From Candidatus Metalachnospira gallinarum (GTDB taxonomy: Bacteria; Bacillota; Clostridia; Lachnospirales; Anaerotignaceae): a stretch of 43,098 nucleotides of DNA. Position numbers and translations under genes: made by a program. Every line of letters starts with the position of its first letter. Positions within the stretch are counted from its first letter, which is position 1. Under the pieces are notes generated by a model, which worked only from the letters and a program-made list of their open reading frames with translations, did not search any database and was not told where the DNA came from. Location of the stretch: contig CAJFHC010000011.1 of assembly GCA_904378045.1 (NCBI GenBank), positions 1 through 43,098 of the forward strand, in the 5' to 3' direction. Of this stretch, positions 25,600 to 33,141 are shown piece after piece.

Positions 25600-26252
25600 C
25601 AATCCTTCCACACAAAATTATGCTTTATACATTCACCGCCGTCAACGATAATGCTCTGTCCCGTGCAAAATGTATTTACGACGGTCAGAAAATAGGCCCA
25701 CTGGGCTATCTCCTCGGCGGAAGCCCACCTTTTCAAAGGTGTTTCTTCCATTATCTGCTCCCATAGTTTTTTATCGTTTATAACACATTCGTTGAGCGGC
25801 GTCAGCACTCCTCCGGGGTCAAGGCTGTTACAGGTAGCTCCGAATGACGCTACCCTCATGGCCGTGTTTTTCGTGTACGCCATAACGCCGCCCTTGCTGG
25901 CGCAGTATTCCGGAAATTCCGATCCCGTATGGGCGCTGGCCGAGCCGATATTGAGTATGGAGCGTATATTTTTCTGCACTCCGTATTTCTCCGTTATATG
26001 TATGAGCGCCTTAAGATTTATGTCTATATCGTCCCCGTTCTGGGTTCCGGCGTTGTTTATAAGTATGTTTATCCCTTCTATATCGGGAAGGCGGTCATAA
26101 TCGCGGATGTCCATGCGATAATGGGTATAGCTTTTATCTTCGATGGAGGCTTCCTCGCGGTCGATGCCGAAAACTTCATGCCCCTTTTTCAAAAACAGCT
26201 CCGCTATGGCTTTTCCTATGCCTCTTGACGTGCCCGTTATAAGAATTTTCAT
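25599..26252 (-). CDS. SDR family oxidoreductase in the transporter operon
   Basis: A 217-residue short-chain dehydrogenase/reductase, somewhat shorter than the 240-250 typical of the family. TGTSRGIG (6-13), NNAG (66-69), Y116 and K120 (YCASK) and the C-terminal 'GQSIIVDGG' are visible, so the enzyme looks intact. AAGGAG precedes the ATG. It starts one nucleotide after the stop of the queuosine-precursor-type transporter and shares its leader. The substrate is unknown. Confidence 0.87.
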   Translation of the reverse strand: MKILITGTSRGIGKAIAELFLKKGHEVFGIDREEASIEDKSYTHYRMDIRDYDRLPDIEGINILINNAGTQNGDDIDINLKALIHITEKYGVQKNIRSILNIGSASAHTGSEFPEYCASKGGVMAYTKNTAMRVASFGATCNSLDPGGVLTPLNECVINDKKLWEQIMEETPLKRWASAEEIAQWAYFLTVVNTFCTGQSIIVDGGECIKHNFVWKD

Positions 26253-26253
26253 A

Positions 26254-27030
26254 TCAGCGCTCTCCTTTTATGTACTCAAGATATTCCGATCCGACGTTAT
26301 TTTTTCTCCAGCTTTTCAGCACTCTATAGCCGATTGGGGAAAACAGTATTTCCATAACCGCCTCGGCAACCGCTCCGGTAAGGGCGCACATGGCGCACTG
26401 TATCAGCGTCCAGTGGAATCCATCCCAGAATATGGGCGCGAATATGACAAATACTATCACGGCGAATATGAAGTTATCTATAAATTGTCCGGCAAACGTG
26501 GAAACATAGGCTCTGACAGCGTAGGCCAGCCTTCCGTCAGGATTTTTCCTGAACGCCTTTCCTATGGTCCAGTTAAGGAAATTGTTTACCGCCGCTGAAA
26601 GAAGAAAGGCTATGGTGCTTCCCAAAAGTATGAACCACGTTCCGCCAAGCAGGCTGTTAAGCGCTGTATAGTCATCGGCGCTCGATGGTATAACGCTGAC
26701 AATATAAAACACAAAGCACACAAGAAGATTGACTCCAACCGCAACGACAGCTATCCTGTTTGACGCTTTCGGGCCGAAATAATTTGTTATTATGTCCATG
26801 CACATAAACGAAAGCCACGATATAAGTATTCCTCCGTCCAGCGCTATCCAGTCCGTCTGGACAATGGTCTTGTTGGCAAGCAGATTCATACATACTACGC
26901 TGACCACAAAAAGAGATACCGCCAGCGCTGGCACGCTCCTTAAAAGCAGCGCCGTTTCTTCAAATTCCTTTTTAAGCCATTCCGTAAGCGAGAGGGAATA
27001 ATCCTTCGCCTCCATAGTTTCGTTATACAT
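26254..27030 (-). CDS. yhhQ: Queuosine precursor transporter family (VUT/YhhQ)
   Basis: A 258-residue polytopic membrane protein with about six helices. 'MDIITNYFGPKASNRIAV' and 'VRAYVSTFAGQFIDNFIF' are the conserved blocks of the COG1738 family, whose E. coli member YhhQ imports the queuosine precursors preQ0/preQ1. GGAGG lies 7 nt upstream of the ATG. The leader carries a candidate preQ1-I aptamer and a terminator, which independently supports a queuosine role. First gene of a two-gene operon with an SDR. Confidence 0.9.
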   Translation of the reverse strand: MYNETMEAKDYSLSLTEWLKKEFEETALLLRSVPALAVSLFVVSVVCMNLLANKTIVQTDWIALDGGILISWLSFMCMDIITNYFGPKASNRIAVVAVGVNLLVCFVFYIVSVIPSSADDYTALNSLLGGTWFILLGSTIAFLLSAAVNNFLNWTIGKAFRKNPDGRLAYAVRAYVSTFAGQFIDNFIFAVIVFVIFAPIFWDGFHWTLIQCAMCALTGAVAEAVMEILFSPIGYRVLKSWRKNNVGSEYLEYIKGER

Positions 27031-27046
27031 ATTTTTTCCTCCAAAT

Positions 27047-27187
27047 AAAAAAACGGTTTCAAAACCGCCCGCAAAACATAATCAATATACAAAAGCGGCC
27101 CCGCAAAACGCAAAGCCGCCCCATAAAATCGTTATGAAAAGCAGTCCTGGTTTTGTTTTACGACAGGATGGTACAAACGAACTGTCG
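27047..27187 (-). ncRNA. Candidate preQ1-I-like riboswitch with terminator
   Basis: On the minus strand, CGACAG (27182-27187) pairs with CTGTCG (27161-27166). The loop begins TTC then GTTT; the A-rich tail contains AAAC, which could pair with GTTT as an H-type pseudoknot, the preQ1-I layout. A GCGGC/GCCGC hairpin follows (27094-27119). A strong terminator comes just before the ribosome site: CGGTTT/AAACCG (27054-27067) and seven T (27047-27053). The tail's CAAAACC is also complementary over 7 bp to GGTTTTG in the terminator, a ready antiterminator. The match to the known consensus is partial. Confidence 0.55.
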
Positions 27188-27208
27188 GCTTTAAATAAAA
27201 GCTTATAT

Positions 27209-27237
27209 ATTATATATGATATTGGTTTAAAACGCAA
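27209..27237 (-). promoter_or_regulatory. Promoter of the transporter-SDR operon
   Basis: Minus strand TTGCGT (27232-27237), 17-nt spacer, consensus TATAAT (27209-27214), about 20 nt ahead of the candidate aptamer. Confidence 0.75.
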
Positions 27238-27267
27238 CCCTTAAAAACAACTATTATAAAAACACCT

Positions 27268-27307
27268 AAAAAAATAAAAGCCGGTACCAGATTTTATGGG
27301 TACCGGC
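27268..27307 (-). terminator. Terminator of the CoA-transferase gene
   Basis: GCCGGTACC (27280-27288) pairs with GGTACCGGC (27299-27307); a T-rich run follows on the minus strand. Confidence 0.88.
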
Positions 27308-27331
27308 CTATTTGCTTTTTATGATTATATT

Positions 27332-28510
27332 TTAATTGAATACTCCCTTTGCCTCAAGCTCATCGTAGTTGAGTCCGAGCTTGTCGATCATTTCCTTTGT
27401 GTGGTAGCCAAGAGGATATCCGGCGAATTTATACTCGCAGGGGCACTCGCTGAGCTTTATGGCGGTGGCGAGCTGTTTTACCTTTACGCCATCGTGGAGA
27501 GGAAGGTCAACGTCAACGACCATCTTTCTGTCCTTAACCTGCTCGTCCTCAAGAAGAGCCTCTCTGAGGTTGAGAACAGGCTGAACGCAGGCGTCATAGT
27601 GCGAGAATACCTCCACCCATTCGTCTCTCGTCTTTGTCTTGAATATTCCTCTTATCTCGGCCTTTACCTCGGCGATGTTCTCGGGCCATACCGTGCCCTC
27701 TATAAGATCCTCGCGGCCGATAGCCATGCAGAAGTCCTTCCAGAACTTAGGCTCGAGGGAGCCTACGCTCATATACTGGCCGTCCTTTGTCTCGTAATAG
27801 TCATACATGCTTCCGCCGTTAAGCCTTTCGCCCTCACGCTTAGGCTCCTCGCCAGACACAAGGAATCCGGCTCCGTCAAGGCTGTTGAATGGAACACATC
27901 CGTCCATCATAGCGACGTCGATGAACTGTCCCTTGCCCGTGTTTCTCCTGTAATTTACAGCGGCAAGTATGCCGATAACAGAGTTAAGGGAACCTACTGC
28001 TATATCTGCTATCTGGAAGTTCATAAGGGAAGGGCCTCCTTCCTTTCTTCCGGCATGGGAGATGATTCCGCTTCTTGACATATAGTTGATGTCGTGGCCT
28101 GCCGCCATTTTAAGAGGTCCGCTGTTTCCGTAGCCTGTAAGAGAGCAGTATATAACTCCGGGATTTACGGCCTTGAGATCCTCGTAGCCAAGGCCCAGCT
28201 TATCCATGACGCCGGGACGGAACTGCTCAAGCACGATATCGTATTCCTTTACGAGCTCCTTTACGATGGCCTTTCCTTCCTCTGTCTTGAGGTTGAGGAA
28301 CATTGTCTTTTTGTTTCTTCCAAGCCAAGCCTGGCATGCGGATATTCCCGTATCGCCGATAAAGGGCGGATAGTCGAGAACGATGTCCGGCTTGCTCGCC
28401 GAGCTTACCTTAAGCACCTCAGCGCCCATATCGGCCAGCATAAGAGTGGCATAGGGGCCGGGAAGCAAAGTTGAAAAATCCAATACCTTTAATCCGTCTA
28501 ATGAACCCAT
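27332..28510 (-). CDS. CaiB/BaiF family III CoA-transferase or 2-methylacyl-CoA racemase
   Basis: A 392-residue family III CoA-transferase. 'GLKVLDFSTLLPGPYATLMLAD' opens the protein (abbreviated here to its pattern), 'LTGYGNSGP' lies near 124-132, and GHDINY (138-143) contains the catalytic-region Asp D140. The GHDINY form is the one seen in alpha-methylacyl-CoA racemases, so racemase activity is at least as likely as CoA transfer; the CoA ester is unknown. AGGAGG lies 8 nt upstream of the ATG at 28510. It has its own promoter and terminator, with a LysR gene next upstream on the same strand. Confidence 0.87.
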   Translation of the reverse strand: MGSLDGLKVLDFSTLLPGPYATLMLADMGAEVLKVSSASKPDIVLDYPPFIGDTGISACQAWLGRNKKTMFLNLKTEEGKAIVKELVKEYDIVLEQFRPGVMDKLGLGYEDLKAVNPGVIYCSLTGYGNSGPLKMAAGHDINYMSRSGIISHAGRKEGGPSLMNFQIADIAVGSLNSVIGILAAVNYRRNTGKGQFIDVAMMDGCVPFNSLDGAGFLVSGEEPKREGERLNGGSMYDYYETKDGQYMSVGSLEPKFWKDFCMAIGREDLIEGTVWPENIAEVKAEIRGIFKTKTRDEWVEVFSHYDACVQPVLNLREALLEDEQVKDRKMVVDVDLPLHDGVKVKQLATAIKLSECPCEYKFAGYPLGYHTKEMIDKLGLNYDELEAKGVFN

Positions 28511-28563
28511 TTCTTCTTCCTCCTGTAAAATCAAAAGCATATTAGCTCACATATTGCACTTTA

Positions 28564-28592
28564 ATTTTACTTTTATACGTCGAAGTTTTCAA
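28564..28592 (-). promoter_or_regulatory. Promoter of the CoA-transferase gene
   Basis: Minus strand TTGAAA (28587-28592), 17-nt spacer, TAAAAT (28564-28569). Upstream of the -35, AT-rich dyads such as ATTAT-N8-ATAAT resemble LysR-type sites but could be chance. Confidence 0.65.
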
Positions 28593-28711
28593 GCGAAAGG
28601 CAATATTATATTATAATTTGTCATAATGCTATAACATTTATTAATACTGCGGTCAAAGGTTTTGTATATATTGGCTTAATCATTCCATTCCTCGGTTATT
28701 ATCCGCCTTTG

Positions 28712-29623
28712 TTACTCCTTCCAGTTTTCACCGTCAAGTCCAAGCAGTTCCACAAACCGTCTGGCGGCGAAGGAAAGCGCCGCGTTTTTCAGCATGACAA
28801 GTCCCACATACCTCTGGGGCAGCTGGGGCTCAACGGGTATCTCGAATATGTTTTCCCCGTCAATGGAGCTGTTGTCAAACTCCCTTATTATAAACGTCAG
28901 CCCGAGATTTATCCTCGCGAACTGTATGAGCAGATCATAGCTGGCAAGCTCGATTATTGGTTTGAAAAAAATGCCGTTTTCGGCGGCGAACCGGTCAAGC
29001 TGCTTTCTTGTATTGCTCATGTCCTCCAAAAGCAGCAGCGGATAGTTCGAAAGCTCCGACAGCTTTACCCCGGTTTTCGCCAGCTCCCTGTATTTCGTAC
29101 CTCCTATTAAACAATCATGTATGCGAACGCACTTTGTTATCTCCATATCGTCTCCGGCCTCTATGGGCAAATTGACAAAGCACATGTCGATTACTCCCCT
29201 TTTCAGCAGTTCCAGAGACTCATATGTAGTTTTGTTCACTACCTTTATCCTTATGTCGGAGTACGCTTTGCTGAATTTTTCAATGTAAGGCATGAGATAG
29301 CCGCTTATAACCACATCACTGGCACCGATGCGCACCTCTCCCTTTTCCAGATTGGCCAGCTCAAAATATTTATGCTCGGCGGTCTTTACCATGTTGAAGG
29401 CCATATCCAGATAGTTGAAAAGCACCCTGCCCTCGGGAGTGAGCCTGACTCCCTTCGGCGTCCTGACAAGCAGCTGGCCGCCGAGCCTTTCCTCAAGCTG
29501 TTTCACCGCCATGCTTACGGCGGGCTGGGATATGAAAAGCTCCTTCGCCGCCGATGACATATTTCCCGTTCTTGCCACGGCGCAGAAAATTTTATATGTG
29601 TCAAGGGATATTCCCGTATCCAT
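28712..29623 (-). CDS. LysR family transcriptional regulator
   Basis: A 303-residue LysR-type regulator. The N-terminal winged helix-turn-helix (about 6-65) contains 'NMSSAAKELFISQPAVSMAVKQLE'-type sequence; a co-inducer-binding domain (about 90-300) follows. AAGGAGG lies six bases upstream of the ATG at 29623; the frame extends eight codons upstream through it. The CoA-transferase gene downstream, with its own promoter 120 nt away, is the likely target (inference). Confidence 0.92.
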   Translation of the reverse strand: MDTGISLDTYKIFCAVARTGNMSSAAKELFISQPAVSMAVKQLEERLGGQLLVRTPKGVRLTPEGRVLFNYLDMAFNMVKTAEHKYFELANLEKGEVRIGASDVVISGYLMPYIEKFSKAYSDIRIKVVNKTTYESLELLKRGVIDMCFVNLPIEAGDDMEITKCVRIHDCLIGGTKYRELAKTGVKLSELSNYPLLLLEDMSNTRKQLDRFAAENGIFFKPIIELASYDLLIQFARINLGLTFIIREFDNSSIDGENIFEIPVEPQLPQRYVGLVMLKNAALSFAARRFVELLGLDGENWKE

Positions 29624-29688
29624 AGACTGCCTCCTTCTATAAAACAAAATTATATATCAAGCATATCATATAAAACGTCTTTATGCCA

Positions 29689-29719
29689 TAAAAATACCGG
29701 GGAATATTTGTCTCCCCGG
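29689..29719 (-). terminator. Terminator of the GntR-ABC operon
   Basis: CCGGGGA (29697-29703) pairs with TCCCCGG (29713-29719), followed on the minus strand by a T-rich run. Confidence 0.8.
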
Positions 29720-29731
29720 ATATTTAAAATT

Positions 29732-30364
29732 TTACAAATCTTTATTTTCATATATATGCGCAGAGATCATATACGACGCCAAACATACAAGCGCGGATAC
29801 CGCGAGGAATATAAGCGCCGCGATGGTCAATCCCGAACCAAGCTCGTTCCCGAAGGATATGCTTATGCCGCCGGCCACGGCCACCGCCGATATGACGGCG
29901 ACAAATATTACGGCCGTAAATATGAATCTGGCGTTGGTCGAGCCAAACTTATAGCCAAGCGCCGTCACAACAGAGCCTGTAGTAAGGGAGGCCGCCAGTA
30001 TAAACACAATAAATATCATCCTCGCCGACTCTTTCGACAGAGTATATACAAGACCTATTACCGCGGCGTTTATTACGCTCAGCACGACCATGATTATATA
30101 CTTGCTGAGCACATTGGCCCTCCTTGACACAGGCATAGCCGCCGAGTACCTACCCCATTTGCTTTTTTCGTCAAAATTGAGTATTGTTATGGGCAGAAGG
30201 CTCATTACGACCACGCTGTATGTTCCGGTAAATGTTCCGATAGAACCTCCGCTGCTTGATATAAAGGCCATAACAATATATACGGCGAGCACGATGGCCA
30301 CAATAAGTATCTGTATTCTCACAAGATAGAGATCCTTCAATATCAGTCCCTTTAAGCCGTTCAT
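29732..30364 (-). CDS. ABC-2 type transporter permease
   Basis: A 210-residue membrane protein with about six helices and no other domain, the permease partner of the ATPase upstream. The N-terminal 'GLILKDLYLVR' is typical of ABC-2 permeases of the YtrC/BcrB type. It overlaps the ATPase stop by 4 nt (ATGA), so translation is coupled. Such systems often respond to cell-wall-active compounds; the substrate here is unknown. Confidence 0.85.
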   Translation of the reverse strand: MNGLKGLILKDLYLVRIQILIVAIVLAVYIVMAFISSSGGSIGTFTGTYSVVVMSLLPITILNFDEKSKWGRYSAAMPVSRRANVLSKYIIMVVLSVINAAVIGLVYTLSKESARMIFIVFILAASLTTGSVVTALGYKFGSTNARFIFTAVIFVAVISAVAVAGGISISFGNELGSGLTIAALIFLAVSALVCLASYMISAHIYENKDL

Positions 30365-31209
30365 ATTCTCTCACCCCTTTTCAGATAGTAGAGCATGATA
30401 TCCTCAACGGAAGCCTTCTCGGTTTCAAACTCCCTCGGTATGCTGTCTTTGAAAACAAGCGCCGTCTGGGAAACCGCTGTTTTTCTTACCGCTACAACGG
30501 CGTTTTCATCCAGCTCCGCAAGTTTCCCGTCATCGGCGTTTATAACCGCGTATTTTTCCAGAAGCTCGTCCTTGTTTTCGGAAAACACAAGACCTCCGCC
30601 GTGGATAAAGGTTATATAATCGCATATTTTTTCCAGATCGCCGACTATGTGGGACGATATGAGCACGGAACATCTCTCATCCTGTATGAAGTCCAGCAGC
30701 ATATCCAGCACTTCCATCCTTGCCGCCGGATCAAGGCCGTTAGTGACCTCGTCAAGCAAAAGGAGCCTCGCTCCGTGGGAAAGGGCGGCGGCTATCTCAA
30801 ACCGCATTTTCATACCCGTTGAAAATGTCCTGATCTTTTTCTTCAAAGGAAGGCCGAATTTTTCCGCGTAACCAAAGAACTTGTCTCCGTCCCAAGTCTT
30901 ATATATGCCCCTGAGCACCTTCTCCGCCATGTCCGCCGTCAATTCCTCAGGGAAGCCGCAGCCGGACATCACCGTTCCGACCTGCGCCATATCGTCATAG
31001 GTGAGCTTTTCCTGATCCTTGCCGAATATTTTTATATTTCCCCCGTCTTTTACGGCCGCTCCGGTAATAAGGTTCATGATCGTGCTTTTTCCCGCTCCGT
31101 TTTCTCCGATAAGCCCCATTATGCTGCCCTCGGGAATGCTGAACGATATGTTCTCAAGGCTGAAATTTTTATATTTTTTCTCAAGTCTTTCTATTTCCAG
31201 AATGTTCAT
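30361..31209 (-). CDS. ABC transporter ATP-binding protein
   Basis: A 282-residue ATPase. Walker A GENGAGKST (35-43), signature FSTGMKMR, Walker B LLLLDEVTNGLD and the H-loop SSHIVGDLE are all intact. A C-terminal extension of about 80 residues follows the ATPase core, as in BcrA/YtrB-like exporters. The start at 31209 has GGGAGG upstream and overlaps the GntR stop as ATGA. Middle gene of a three-gene operon. Confidence 0.93.
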   Translation of the reverse strand: MNILEIERLEKKYKNFSLENISFSIPEGSIMGLIGENGAGKSTIMNLITGAAVKDGGNIKIFGKDQEKLTYDDMAQVGTVMSGCGFPEELTADMAEKVLRGIYKTWDGDKFFGYAEKFGLPLKKKIRTFSTGMKMRFEIAAALSHGARLLLLDEVTNGLDPAARMEVLDMLLDFIQDERCSVLISSHIVGDLEKICDYITFIHGGGLVFSENKDELLEKYAVINADDGKLAELDENAVVAVRKTAVSQTALVFKDSIPREFETEKASVEDIMLYYLKRGERI

Positions 31210-31586
31210 ATCTCGTCCTCCCCGCATACAATATCGAATATCTCTCTAAGCGTATTTCCGTCAATGCCGCAGAGCTCCGCTTCACGTTTTATTTCCTCAA
31301 GCCGTCTCTCTATGTCCTTCAGCTTTTCCTCCCTTATGGCCTCGCCGTTCTGCTCTGCCACAAAGGAGCCCTTTCCGGCGACGGTCTCTATAAAGCCGTC
31401 CCTTTCCAGCTCCTCATAGGCTCTTTTGGTCGTTATGACCGATATCCTCAGATCTTTGGCCAGCGCCCTTATGGAAGGAAGCGCCTCCCCGCTTTTGAGT
31501 TTCCCCGATATTATCATTTCCTTTATCTGAGCCGTTATTTGCTCGTATATGGGTCTGTCGTCCCTGTTGCTTATGACGATATTCAT
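31206..31586 (-). CDS. GntR family regulator (YtrA subfamily)
   Basis: A 126-residue regulator: GntR winged helix-turn-helix (about 10-75, 'PIYEQITAQIKEMI', 'RALAKDLRISVITTKRAYEEL') and only a short C-terminal helical part, as in YtrA. YtrA-type proteins repress their own exporter operon. A perfect palindrome over the promoter -10 (31620-31642) is the likely operator. First gene of the GntR-ATPase-permease operon. Confidence 0.93.
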   Translation of the reverse strand: MNIVISNRDDRPIYEQITAQIKEMIISGKLKSGEALPSIRALAKDLRISVITTKRAYEELERDGFIETVAGKGSFVAEQNGEAIREEKLKDIERRLEEIKREAELCGIDGNTLREIFDIVCGEDEI

Positions 31587-31619
31587 TGTATCACCCCGTC
31601 ACAAAATTTCTCGTATCAT

Positions 31620-31642
31620 CTGTATATATATAGTATATACAG
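31620..31642. promoter_or_regulatory. Palindromic operator of the GntR operon
   Basis: A perfect inverted repeat of CTGTATATA and TATATACAG with a 5-nt centre. It covers the -10 box of the gntR promoter, as expected for autorepression. Confidence 0.75.
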
Positions 31643-31660
31643 TATATATGGTTTTGTCAA
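31632..31660 (-). promoter_or_regulatory. gntR operon promoter
   Basis: Minus strand consensus TTGACA (31655-31660), 17-nt spacer, TATACT (31632-31637). Confidence 0.8.
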
Positions 31661-31678
31661 CAAATTTATAAAAATATC

Positions 31679-31708
31679 TTGACAAACATATTCCGTCGGT
31701 TGTCTAAT
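31679..31708 (+). promoter_or_regulatory. Promoter of the second MATE gene
   Basis: Plus strand consensus TTGACA (31679-31684), 18-nt spacer, TCTAAT (31703-31708). It lies inside the longest open frame, so translation must start further on (31751). Confidence 0.75.
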
Positions 31709-31750
31709 CTAATTAAAGAAGTCATACATACGGAAAGGAATGACATCGGC

Positions 31751-33076
31751 ATGACAACGGAAAATCTTACAGAAGGCAGCGTATTCCGCTCTCTTTTGAA
31801 GTACGCCGCCCCAATGATCGTAACAAGCATATTGCAGGCCGTTTACAGCATAGTTGATATATGGATAGCGGGCATATACATCGGGGGAAGTGGTATATCA
31901 GGCATATCAAACGGAAGCCTTATTATGAATCTCATAACCCAGATAGCCATTGGCATAACCGTTGGCGGAAACGTGCTCATCAGCCAATACTTCGGCTCGG
32001 GAATGGAGACCGACAGGAGGAAAGCCGTTGGCACTCTTTTGGTTTCCTCCCTGATAATGAGCGTTTTCTTCGGTTTTATTTTTTATGTCTCCGCCCGTCC
32101 TTTGCTTGTCTTTCTTAACGCTCCGGCGCTTGAGGAGGCGGTCGTATATGTGCAGATATGCTCCATGGGAATGCTTTTTATATTCGGTTACAACGCTTTG
32201 AGCGCCATACTAAGAGCCGCCGGAAATTCCTCCGCTCCAATGTATACAATAGCTCTCGCTACAGCGGTCAATGTTGTTTTGGACTATATTTTTATAGCTG
32301 AGATGGATATGGGCGTGGCCGGAGCCGCCATAGGCACGGCGACCGCCCAGTGCGTATCCTTTTTCACAGCCCTCATATACACCGCCCGCCACGGCGGCGA
32401 TTATGGTTTTGACTCAAAGGAGCTGAAGGTATACGGCGAAAAACTTAAGAAAATACTCCGTCTGGGCTTTCCCATTGCCCTTCAGTGGACGATAGCCAGC
32501 GTTTCATGGCTGGCAGTGGCCTTTCTTATTAATCTCTACGGCGTGGACGTTTCGGCGGGCAACGGCATATCCAATAAAATAAAGGATTTCTGTCAGCTTT
32601 TTATAACCGCCATGACAAGCGCGGCCGCGACCATGGCCGCCCAGAATCTTGGAGCGGGCAAATTTGACCGCGCCCGGGAGGTGCTTAATTCCTGCCTTAA
32701 AACAACGATAATAATGGCTTTTATAATCATAGCCATAGTTGAGGCCGCCGCTCCCTTTATTGTTTCGTTTTTCAACAAAGATCCGATAATATGCGGCCAC
32801 GCCGTCACCAATATAAGGATAGAAATCATCGCGCAGATATTCTACGCCGGCTTCCTTTCCTACAACATACTGGCCACGGCCTGCGGCGACACAATTTTCG
32901 TTATGGCCAACTCTTTTTTGAACTGCATTGTCGTAAGGCTTATCCTTGCCTTCGCTCTTGAAAGCGTAATGGGCATTATGGGCGTATATCTGGCCTGCAT
33001 GATCGCTCCGGCCTCATCGGTGCCCGTCGGCTGGTACTACTGCAAAAGGGAAAAATGGAAAAAGCGGCTCGTATAA
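31751..33076 (+). CDS. MATE family efflux transporter (second copy type)
   Basis: A 441-residue MATE exporter with about 12 helices. 'EGSVFRSLLKYAAPMIVTSIL' and 'GAGKFDRAREVLN' are family blocks. It is clearly different in sequence from the MATE protein at 18385-19752. The start is 31751: the promoter occupies the first part of the open frame, and AAAGGA lies 11 nt upstream of this ATG. Its promoter is back to back with the GntR-ABC operon, so the two exporters may respond to related compounds (inference). Confidence 0.9.
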   Translation: MTTENLTEGSVFRSLLKYAAPMIVTSILQAVYSIVDIWIAGIYIGGSGISGISNGSLIMNLITQIAIGITVGGNVLISQYFGSGMETDRRKAVGTLLVSSLIMSVFFGFIFYVSARPLLVFLNAPALEEAVVYVQICSMGMLFIFGYNALSAILRAAGNSSAPMYTIALATAVNVVLDYIFIAEMDMGVAGAAIGTATAQCVSFFTALIYTARHGGDYGFDSKELKVYGEKLKKILRLGFPIALQWTIASVSWLAVAFLINLYGVDVSAGNGISNKIKDFCQLFITAMTSAAATMAAQNLGAGKFDRAREVLNSCLKTTIIMAFIIIAIVEAAAPFIVSFFNKDPIICGHAVTNIRIEIIAQIFYAGFLSYNILATACGDTIFVMANSFLNCIVVRLILAFALESVMGIMGVYLACMIAPASSVPVGWYYCKREKWKKRLV

Positions 33077-33091
33077 TCCGCAGGATATAAA

Positions 33092-33133
33092 AAGACCGTG
33101 CTCAGGCCAAACCGGCTCGAACACGGTCTTTAT
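33092..33133. terminator. Bidirectional terminator, MATE / DUF362
   Basis: AAGACCGTG (33092-33100) pairs with CACGGTCTT (33122-33130), with T-rich tails on both strands between convergent genes. Confidence 0.85.
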
Positions 33134-33141
33134 TTTTTAAA

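Noticed and set aside
25364..25615. Minus-strand open frame of 83 codons across the intergenic region
   Set aside because: It crosses a terminator and the end of the lipoprotein gene, and has no ribosome site or recognisable sequence.
31679..31750. Extra 24 N-terminal residues for the second MATE protein
   Set aside because: The stretch holds a consensus promoter and is not MATE-like; the ATG at 31751 with its upstream AAAGGA is preferred.
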